Notes under the pieces: model-generated
Database searches by the model: none
The model's input: only the letters and a program-made list of their open reading frames with translations
Told to the model about the DNA's origin: nothing
Position numbers and translations under genes: made by a program
Shown here: in pieces, positions 1 to 5,330 of the stretch
Layout of the letters: each line of letters starts with the position of its first letter
Numbering within the stretch: the stretch's first letter is position 1
From: Bryobacterales bacterium
GTDB taxonomy: Bacteria > Acidobacteriota > Terriglobia > Bryobacterales > Bryobacteraceae
DNA length: 8,222 bases
NCBI GenBank assembly: GCA_025353235.1
Contig: JANXQZ010000952.1
Coordinates: forward strand, 1-8,222
Reading direction: 5' to 3'

Positions 1-582
1 TCCATGCACGTGAAACAAGGGCAACGCAAGCAGCAGTCGATCCTCTTGCGTAATCTGCCAGAGAGTCAGGAGGTTGATCGAATTGACGGCGAAGTTGGAA
101 TGCGTGAGAATCGCGCCCTTCGAAACGCCGGTGGTTCCAGACGTGTAGATGATGCCCGCCGAAGAATCGCCGTTGAGCGACGCGCGCGGACGCTCGGCAG
201 CCATCAATGCCGCACCCTCGTTCATCGCCGATCGACTCCAGACCGGCACGGGGCTCTCAATCGCCGTATCGGAGATCACCCCGCGCGGCTCCGCATCGGT
301 CAAGATATGGCTGATCTCGCGCCCTCGGTACAGGATATTAATCGGCACAAAGATCACTCCCAGCTTGACGCACGCCAGATAGAGATCGATCATCTCTGCG
401 CAATTAATGAGATACACGCACAGGCGATCCCCGGGCTGAAAGTCAGCGGCCTTAAGCCACTGCGCCACCCGGTTGCTGCGAAGATCCAATTCGCCGAACG
501 TGTACGCGGCACCCGCAAATTCGAGCGCAATCCGATCGCGGCGGCCCTGCAGAGATAGGTCGAAGAGATTCGCAAGGGTCAT
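1..582 (-). CDS. AMP-forming acyl-CoA synthetase, malonyl-CoA synthetase-like (N-terminal part, runs off left edge)
   Basis: Adenylate-forming enzymes of this family activate a carboxylic acid with ATP and then transfer it to CoA, in the cytoplasm. Reading the minus strand from the ATG at 580-582 gives 194 uninterrupted residues to the window edge; the family is about 500 long, so roughly the last 60% is missing. The ATP-binding motif YTSGTTGVSKG starts at residue 146, followed by ILTHSN. The stretch LPLFHVHG at 187-194 resembles the LPIFHTHG segment of MatB-type malonyl/methylmalonyl-CoA synthetases, which is why I favour a short (di)carboxylate substrate. The substrate itself is inferred, since most pocket residues lie outside the window. 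The start codon overlaps the stop of the upstream MFS gene as ATGA, and GAGGGAAGG lies about 10 nt before it, so translation is probably coupled to the transporter. Other acyl- or aryl-CoA ligases remain possible. Confidence 0.9.
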   Translation of the reverse strand, partial: MTLANLFDLSLQGRRDRIALEFAGAAYTFGELDLRSNRVAQWLKAADFQPGDRLCVYLINCAEMIDLYLACVKLGVIFVPINILYRGREISHILTDAEPRGVISDTAIESPVPVWSRSAMNEGAALMAAERPRASLNGDSSAGIIYTSGTTGVSKGAILTHSNFAVNSINLLTLWQITQEDRLLLALPLFHVHG

Positions 583-1850
583 AGAGGAAGAGCCTTCCCT
601 CTGGTCTCTTCGCCCCATGGCAACAGCGCGAGACCAACCAGGAATGCGATGGAGGTTAAAGCCACCGGGGTACCAATCGTCTGAAAGTGCGAGACGCCCG
701 CGCCGACCAGAAAGGTGATGCCTGCCGCCACGAAGCGACCCGATGATGTGGCGAAAGCGAACGCGCTGGCACGGCATTCCGTGCGATACTGCTCCGGGAG
801 CCAAAGCGTGTACACGGCAAAGTTCGCTCCCCCGATGCCCAGGAAGAACAGCGATCCAATGAACCACGGAAGCGCATGCTGCGGCAAATAGAAAGCGTAC
901 CCGAATCCGAATACGATAAACACAAACATCAGAGCGAAATAAAACCCGAGAGCGCCGCGGCGGCCCAGAAAATCCGCGAGCGTCGGCATCATCAGGCAGC
1001 CAAGAATGGTGCCGATGGACAGCAGCATGGTTGCATAGGATGCGATGCGCGATCCATCGGCGGCGCCCAATCCCGCGCGCGCCGCGAGGAACAGTACGGA
1101 CGAGGGCACGTATACCGATCCGGCCCACAGCCCCACCATGGAGATCAGCAGAAAGATTGCACTGAGTAGAGTACGGCGGCGATATTCACGCCCAAACAGC
1201 GCGAGAAATGCCTGCCTGGCCGTAAATCGTTCGCCCAATTCCTCCATGCGCCGCTGCCATTTTTTGGGTTCCGTCACGCCATAGCGAATGAAAGCAACCA
1301 GCAATGCGGGTGCGCCTCCTACAGCGAAAACAGCGCGCCATCCGTACTTCGCGCCAACATAATAATTCACAACAGCCGCAAGGAAGGTGCCGAAATAATA
1401 ACCCGTGTGCATGTAGGCCGCGCCTTGCTTACGGCGCTCCTCTGGCCATTCCTCGGCAACGAAAATTCCGCCCAGCGTCCATTCGCCGCCAATCCCGACT
1501 CCGGCCAGCAGACGAAATATCGCGAGTTGCCAAACGCTCTGCGCAGCGCAGCCCAAGAATGTGAAGAGCGAATAGCAGAGGATCGTCAGCATCAGCGTGC
1601 GGACGCGCCCGAAGCGGTCGGCAACTGGTCCCCACAGGAACGAAAATCCCCATCCGACCAGGAATAGCGCGAAGAGCAAGCCGCCGTAGTATCCAACATT
1701 CGCGCTGTCGGCGGCAATTCCCGAGCGTGGAAGCAAGTCGCGCAGAGCCGGCACCAGGACGAGCGCATAGATAAACGAGTCCATGCCGTCCAGAGCCCAG
1801 CCCGCCCAGGCGGCCCAGAAGCCCCTGACCTGGTTGGGAGTGAGTGGCAA
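579..1850 (-). CDS. MFS transporter, carboxylate/sialate (SHS/AAHS)-like
   Basis: Predicted inner-membrane secondary transporter of 423 residues with the length and hydrophobic pattern of a 12-helix MFS protein. TM1 contains GWALDGMDSFIYAL (residues 17-30), typical of the sialate/lactate/aromatic-acid symporter groups, with the acidic residues usually linked to proton coupling. The loop 2-3 signature GPVADRFGRVR lies at 74-84. A weaker second copy (LADFLGRRG) lies in the C-terminal half, and a charged central loop runs from about 190 to 230 after TEPKKW. The start is uncertain: the only start codon in this frame before TM1 is a TTG at 1848-1850, and a TGA lies five codons further upstream. 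The homology-like segment LTPNQVRGFW begins right after it, so TTG is plausible. The gene ends in a 4-bp overlap with the acyl-CoA synthetase gene, suggesting import of an organic acid followed by CoA activation. The substrate cannot be told from sequence. Confidence 0.92.
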   Translation of the reverse strand: MPLTPNQVRGFWAAWAGWALDGMDSFIYALVLVPALRDLLPRSGIAADSANVGYYGGLLFALFLVGWGFSFLWGPVADRFGRVRTLMLTILCYSLFTFLGCAAQSVWQLAIFRLLAGVGIGGEWTLGGIFVAEEWPEERRKQGAAYMHTGYYFGTFLAAVVNYYVGAKYGWRAVFAVGGAPALLVAFIRYGVTEPKKWQRRMEELGERFTARQAFLALFGREYRRRTLLSAIFLLISMVGLWAGSVYVPSSVLFLAARAGLGAADGSRIASYATMLLSIGTILGCLMMPTLADFLGRRGALGFYFALMFVFIVFGFGYAFYLPQHALPWFIGSLFFLGIGGANFAVYTLWLPEQYRTECRASAFAFATSSGRFVAAGITFLVGAGVSHFQTIGTPVALTSIAFLVGLALLPWGEETRGKALPL

Positions 1851-1888
1851 CCGTTCATTGTCTCAGACGATAAGCTGAAGGTATGCGA
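1851..1888. promoter_or_regulatory. Short divergent intergenic region between MFS gene and nuclease gene
   Basis: Only 38 bp separate the proposed TTG start of the leftward MFS gene from the proposed ATG of the rightward nuclease gene. Any two separate promoters must therefore overlap each other or lie inside the opposing coding sequences. I could not identify a convincing -35/-10 pair on either strand, so no promoter is placed. Confidence 0.4.
1877..1881 (+). promoter_or_regulatory. Ribosome binding site deciding the nuclease start
   Basis: GAAGG lies 7 nt before the ATG at 1889 but only one nucleotide before the ATG at 1883. Normal Shine-Dalgarno spacing therefore favours the second ATG, which shortens the protein by two residues without affecting the signal peptide core. 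Confidence 0.55.
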
Positions 1889-2791
1889 ATGGTTCGAGGG
1901 CTGGCGCTTTTGGTCAGCACAGCATTGCCGATGTTTGGGTGGGGTCCCGCAGGCCACCATATCGTTGCCCTGATTGCCGAGCAGCGACTCTCTCCCGAAG
2001 TACGAGAGCGAGTGCGCAAACTGCTGCTGGACGGCCAGTTTACGATGGCGCAGGCCAGCACTTGTCCCGACGCGCTGCGAAACAACGGAAAAAATCCGAT
2101 CCGGCCCGAGGACGAATACTGCCTGAAGATCGCCGCGAACAACCCGGATTCAGGTCCGTGGCACTACATCGATATTCCGGTGCCAAAGGCCGAAAAGGGG
2201 CTCGAAGCCTATTGTCCAAAAGGGAACTGCGTGATCGCGAAGATCAAAGATTTTCGCGATGTCCTCAGAAATTCCAACGACGATGCCAAGCGTCGCGAGG
2301 CCCTCATGTATTTGATCCATTTCATGGGTGACGTTCACCAACCTCTGCATTGCGCCGAGCGGAATTGCGATCAGGGCGGAAATCTCGAACATGCGAATGT
2401 ATTTCTGAGCAGCGGTCCGAGGCCCGACCATAAATTGCACCGCGTTTGGGATGAGGACTTGGTAGAGAAATTGATGGAGGATGAAAACCTGATGGGTGAT
2501 CAGCCGGTAGCTACTGCGCTGGCTAGCCAGATCAAGCCTGACCGTGCCGAGAAATGGTCGAAAACCACACTGGACGAAATCGCGTGGGAAGGCTGGGAGA
2601 TTGCGAAGCGGCATGTCTACAAGGACATTCCGCTATATAACTACTGCGATCCGGATGTGAAAGCTTCTCCTACGCCCGCTTCAGACCTGAGCGCCGGTTA
2701 CGAAAAAGAAGGCGCGAAGCTGGTTCATGAGCAATTGATGAAGGCTGGAGTGCGCCTGGCTGATCTGCTGGAGACGTCTCTCACGCGCTGA
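1889..2791 (+). CDS. Secreted S1/P1-family zinc-dependent nuclease
   Basis: S1/P1 nucleases are secreted trinuclear-zinc enzymes that cleave single-stranded DNA and RNA and remove 3'-phosphates from nucleotides. The 300-residue product (from the ATG at 1889) begins with a signal peptide (MVRGLALLVSTALPMFG), and the predicted mature protein starts at Trp18 of WGPAGHH. In this family the free N-terminal Trp itself binds zinc, so cleavage just before it fits. The full ligand set is visible: W18, H23, D61 (CPDALR), H92 (WHYID), H144 and D148 and H154 (HFMGDVHQPLH), H184 and D188 (HRVWD). C109 and C114 (CPKGNC) match a conserved disulfide pair. The usual C-terminal helix (LMKAGVRLADLLE) is present, so the protein looks complete and active. 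An upstream in-frame ATG at 1883 is the alternative start. It is the only plus-strand gene here and probably has its own promoter. A role in extracellular nucleic-acid or phosphate scavenging is inferred. Confidence 0.95.
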   Translation: MVRGLALLVSTALPMFGWGPAGHHIVALIAEQRLSPEVRERVRKLLLDGQFTMAQASTCPDALRNNGKNPIRPEDEYCLKIAANNPDSGPWHYIDIPVPKAEKGLEAYCPKGNCVIAKIKDFRDVLRNSNDDAKRREALMYLIHFMGDVHQPLHCAERNCDQGGNLEHANVFLSSGPRPDHKLHRVWDEDLVEKLMEDENLMGDQPVATALASQIKPDRAEKWSKTTLDEIAWEGWEIAKRHVYKDIPLYNYCDPDVKASPTPASDLSAGYEKEGAKLVHEQLMKAGVRLADLLETSLTR

Positions 2792-2799
2792 TTAGCGCG
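2784..2799. repeat. Perfect 6-bp inverted repeat spanning two convergent stop codons
   Basis: CGCGCT and AGCGCG flank a 4-nt loop GATT. The nuclease TGA (2789-2791) and the TAA of the leftward small ORF (2792-2794) both fall in this hairpin. No run of T follows on either strand, so it is not a canonical intrinsic terminator. A second imperfect stem (AGCGCGC/GTGCGCT, 2794-2811) overlaps it. Some contribution to transcript 3' ends between converging genes is possible but unproven. Confidence 0.35.
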
Positions 2800-2995
2800 C
2801 TGGCGTGCGCTCGCAGCATGTTTCCGCTCGCATTTTCTTCAAGGGTTGGATGGGCATGCGAAATAAATCCGCAATGCATTCCCGATCAATCCCGGCCGCT
2901 CCTTCCAGCGGTCTGAGGAACAGAGTGAGGTGCTCGGAATTGAGCTCGAGGTAGCGCAGGCCTTTGTCGCCGTTGTTCTTATCTTCGATCCGCAT
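2792..2995 (-). CDS. Possible small hypothetical protein (67 residues)
   Basis: A minus-strand ORF starts with ATG at 2993-2995 and ends with a TAA directly abutting the nuclease stop. The product is hydrophilic, has no signal peptide or membrane segment, and ends near a CC pair (TCCERTPAR). I do not recognise a family. In favour: it fills most of the 233-bp gap, its codons look like those of neighbouring genes, and it lies 29 nt after the yhhQ stop on the same strand, so it could be the last operon gene. Against: no Shine-Dalgarno sequence precedes the ATG. The frame stays open upstream for 14 codons after a TAA, with no better ATG, GTG or TTG start. It could be a real small protein, a gene remnant or chance. 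Confidence 0.35.
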   Translation of the reverse strand: MRIEDKNNGDKGLRYLELNSEHLTLFLRPLEGAAGIDRECIADLFRMPIQPLKKMRAETCCERTPAR

Positions 2996-3024
2996 GGTGT
3001 ACAGTGCGCTGTCGGACGGATTTG

Positions 3025-3696
3025 TTACAAGAATGGGCTGAAGTTAGTACCGTAATCGAAAGCATCCACCCCTTCCTTACGTTTTAGGAAGTTTACAGCC
3101 GCATACGTTACCGGAGTCATCACCACTTCGTAAATGACCTTGGCGATATAGCCGGAAAAGATCAACGTGGCAATCGTCTTCGCAGGCATCGTCCCGCCAA
3201 ACGCCAGCACCATCACCAGCGCAGTATCCACAGCTTGACCAACCACCGTCGACCCCACCGTGCGCGTCCAAAGATGCCGGCCCTTGGTGAGCATTTTCAT
3301 CTTAGCCATCACATAAGAATTCGCGAATTCGCCGCACCAAAAGGCAATCAGGCTGGCCACAACGATCCTGGGAATGAAGTTGAACACGATGGCGAATGCC
3401 GCCTGATTGGGCCAGTCGGGAGCGGCGGGCAGAGCGACGATAATCACGCCCAGCAGCGCCATTAAGCCTGAAGCGAAGAAGCCGATCCAGATGGCCCGCC
3501 TCGAGGCCGCATATCCATACACCTCTGTAAAAATGTCCCCGAAGATGTACGTGAGCGGAAAGAGCAACTGCGCTCCGCTCACGCGCAGATCTCCAAACGC
3601 GCAGATCTTTTGCGCCACCAAATTCGAAATCAGGAGGACAACAATGAAGACGCTCACTAACAGATCGAGGTAGCGGAAATCGCGCTTAGGCGTCAT
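3025..3696 (-). CDS. yhhQ: YhhQ/VUT-family queuosine precursor transporter
   Basis: Members of this family (DUF165/VUT) are inner-membrane proteins that import 7-deazaguanine precursors such as preQ0/preQ1 for queuosine modification of tRNA. The 223-residue product has about six hydrophobic segments. Family-type sequence includes ISNLVAQKI (residues 23-31), FPLTYIFGDIFTEVYGY (46-62), WTRTVGSTVVGQAVDT (143-158) and the C-terminal DYGTNFSPF. The ATG at 3694-3696 is preferred because it places MTPKRDFRYLDLL just before TM1. The frame is open to 3825, but the extra 43 residues are amidase sequence read in another frame. The start overlaps the amidase stop (ATGA), and no clear Shine-Dalgarno sequence precedes it, so expression likely depends on translational coupling. 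No queuosine biosynthesis or salvage gene is nearby, so the exact substrate is inferred from the family. Confidence 0.93.
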   Translation of the reverse strand: MTPKRDFRYLDLLVSVFIVVLLISNLVAQKICAFGDLRVSGAQLLFPLTYIFGDIFTEVYGYAASRRAIWIGFFASGLMALLGVIIVALPAAPDWPNQAAFAIVFNFIPRIVVASLIAFWCGEFANSYVMAKMKMLTKGRHLWTRTVGSTVVGQAVDTALVMVLAFGGTMPAKTIATLIFSGYIAKVIYEVVMTPVTYAAVNFLKRKEGVDAFDYGTNFSPFL

Positions 3697-5123
3697 GCTG
3701 GCGGACGGCGACGATGCCAATCGGTAGCCTTCTGATACTCCCGGCCAAGAGACAGCAGCGTATTTTCCGAGAACGGCCGTCCAACTAGCGAGATCGCCAC
3801 CGGCATCCCATCCGCAAACCCGCAAGGCAGCGACAGCGCCGGCAGCCCTGCCAGGTTGCCAGCCGGAATCAACTGCGTTAATCCGCGATCCTTGGGCTGC
3901 GGCCGGTCATACAGCGCAGTACCCACGGGTTGCGAAATTAGCGGTGCCGGACCGGGACGGGTCGGCGTAATCAAAACGTCCAGGTCCGCAAAAATATCGT
4001 GGAACGATTGCTGCACCATACTCCTGATGCGCATCGCCTTGATGTAGTCTCTCGCAGGAATCTCGAGTCCGGCTTTCAGCCCGGCGATCTGCTTGGGGTC
4101 GGCGAGTTGGTCCACTTCCCCGCTCTCGATCAGCTTCTGAAATGCACACGCCCCTTCGGCCGTGATGATCGTATTGGCGAGCACGCTGTAAGGAAAGTCA
4201 GGCAACTTCGCCGCCGTCACCTGAACACCCAGCCCGCGGATCACGTCCAGAGCTTGATTGAACGCAGGGCGTGCCGAAGCATCGGCCCACTCGTCGATGT
4301 CCACCGTGGCCAGCCCGACTCGAATCTCTTTGATGCCGCGCGTGTACTGCGGAGCGAAGTAGAATCCCTTCCCTGCCGAGCCAGGGTCCTCTCCATCCGA
4401 GCCCGCAATCGCCTGCAGCACGATACCGCAGTCTTCAGCAGACCGGCACATCGGTCCAATCTTGTCCATGCTCCACGAGAGAGCCATCGCTCCATGCCGA
4501 CTCACCAGCCCATAGGTTGGACGCAGGCCTGTAACGCCGCAGAATGCGCTCGGAGTGAGGATCGACCCCGATGTTTCAGACCCAAGCGCAAACGTGACCA
4601 GCCCAGCAGCCACCGCAATCCCAGACCCGCTCGACGATCCGCCTGACCAGCGCGTCTTATCCCAAGGATTCAAACCCGGCCCGGAGATGGACGCGCCTGC
4701 CATCCTGTATCCGCCGCCGCCCGCCAACTCCACCATCGCAAGCTTCCCGATCAAGACCGCGCCGGGTTTGGCCAATTTAGTAAGCACGGTGGCCGTGTAA
4801 TCGAAGACCTGCGTGGCATATGGCTGCGCACCCCAAGCGGTTGGCTGACCGGCGTAGGCAAGCAAGTCCTTGGCCCCGAATGGAATCCCCTGCAGCGGAC
4901 CGCGATAACGCTCCACCTTAAGATCGTCATCCACGTCTTTCGCAAACTTCAGCGCCTGCTTTTCCAGCAAGAGAGCCAGCGCATTGTAGCCGGGACCCAC
5001 GCGCTGCAGCTTCTCAGAAAAAGCTCTTGCGAGGTCGTGAGCTTTAAACTCGCGAGCCTTCAGACGCTGATTGAGTTCGGCGATGCTGGCGAAGTACACA
5101 TCGTCGGGAATGGAAACAGCCAT
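3693..5123 (-). CDS. Amidase-signature family hydrolase
   Basis: Amidase-signature enzymes hydrolyse amide bonds through a Lys-cisSer-Ser triad. All three residues are visible in this 476-residue product: K85 (GIPFGAKD), S163 (first Ser of GGSSSGSG, 161-168) and nucleophile S187 (GSETSGSI, 181-188). The 24-residue spacing between the serines is the family norm. The position after SI, usually Arg (GGSIR), is Leu here (SGSILTPS), a variant I recall from a subgroup of bacterial amidases. The C-terminus (NLAGLPALSLPCGF, GMPVAISLVG, TDWHRRRP) is complete. There are no GatB/GatC neighbours, so a stand-alone hydrolase is more likely than the tRNA amidotransferase subunit GatA. The protein has no signal peptide. 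It begins 5 nt after the stop of a small Tat-signal ORF and overlaps the yhhQ start by 4 bp. GGGAG directly touches the ATG, an unusually short spacing, so reinitiation after the upstream gene may matter. The substrate is unknown. Confidence 0.95.
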   Translation of the reverse strand: MAVSIPDDVYFASIAELNQRLKAREFKAHDLARAFSEKLQRVGPGYNALALLLEKQALKFAKDVDDDLKVERYRGPLQGIPFGAKDLLAYAGQPTAWGAQPYATQVFDYTATVLTKLAKPGAVLIGKLAMVELAGGGGYRMAGASISGPGLNPWDKTRWSGGSSSGSGIAVAAGLVTFALGSETSGSILTPSAFCGVTGLRPTYGLVSRHGAMALSWSMDKIGPMCRSAEDCGIVLQAIAGSDGEDPGSAGKGFYFAPQYTRGIKEIRVGLATVDIDEWADASARPAFNQALDVIRGLGVQVTAAKLPDFPYSVLANTIITAEGACAFQKLIESGEVDQLADPKQIAGLKAGLEIPARDYIKAMRIRSMVQQSFHDIFADLDVLITPTRPGPAPLISQPVGTALYDRPQPKDRGLTQLIPAGNLAGLPALSLPCGFADGMPVAISLVGRPFSENTLLSLGREYQKATDWHRRRPPA

Positions 5124-5128
5124 CTCCC

Positions 5129-5326
5129 TTACGCCTTAAAGTGGACTGCCGGTTCGGTGGTCACGGGTATGGCGAATTTGGCAAGCGTCTCGCCGTTCTG
5201 GCGAAACTGGTCGCGTGCGGCCTTGAGTTCCTCATCAGTATTTTGGGGCGCCACCGCCTGACCGGATAGCACCGCAGGGATCGCCAGCGCTGCGCCTAAT
5301 TCACGTCTGGTGACTCGGGTGGACAT
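5129..5326 (-). CDS. Small Tat-signal protein encoded directly upstream of the amidase
   Basis: A 65-residue product with a twin-arginine-type leader: TRREL (R7, R8), a mildly hydrophobic stretch (GAALAIPAVLSG, 11-22) and a likely signal-peptidase site after AVA (24-26). Cleavage would leave about 39 residues, mostly a charged helix (NTDEELKAARDQFRQNGETL) followed by FAIPVTTEPAVHFKA. The ORF lies 4 nt after the aroDE stop and 5 nt before the amidase ATG, on the same strand, which strongly suggests a translated operon gene. From memory, short Tat-leader proteins with a similar TEPAxxF tail precede amidase genes in Acidobacteria; I cannot verify this here. The function is unknown. Possibilities are a periplasmic partner or chaperone of an amidase-linked process, or a leader separated from an ancestral Tat-exported amidase. 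Confidence 0.75.
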   Translation of the reverse strand: MSTRVTRRELGAALAIPAVLSGQAVAPQNTDEELKAARDQFRQNGETLAKFAIPVTTEPAVHFKA

Positions 5327-5330
5327 GTGT

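Noticed and set aside
4..558. 184-codon plus-strand ORF at the left edge
   Set aside because: Antisense to the acyl-CoA synthetase, whose AMP-binding motif identifies the true frame.
2150..2614. 154-codon minus-strand ORF inside the nuclease
   Set aside because: Antisense shadow of the S1/P1 nuclease; no domain or ribosome binding site.
2771..2780. Palindrome GAGACGTCTC as an operator
   Set aside because: It lies inside the nuclease coding sequence near its 3' end and has no second copy or promoter nearby; likely chance.
2784..2811. Intrinsic terminator between the convergent genes
   Set aside because: A GC-rich stem is present but no U-tract follows on either strand, so it is recorded only as an inverted repeat.
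3697..3825. 43-residue N-terminal extension of YhhQ
   Set aside because: It lies inside the amidase C-terminus in a different frame; the family start fits the ATG at 3696.
3999..4646. 215-codon plus-strand ORF
   Set aside because: Antisense to the amidase, whose catalytic motifs are clear; the product is Arg/His/Pro-rich with no recognisable domain, as expected of a GC-driven shadow frame.
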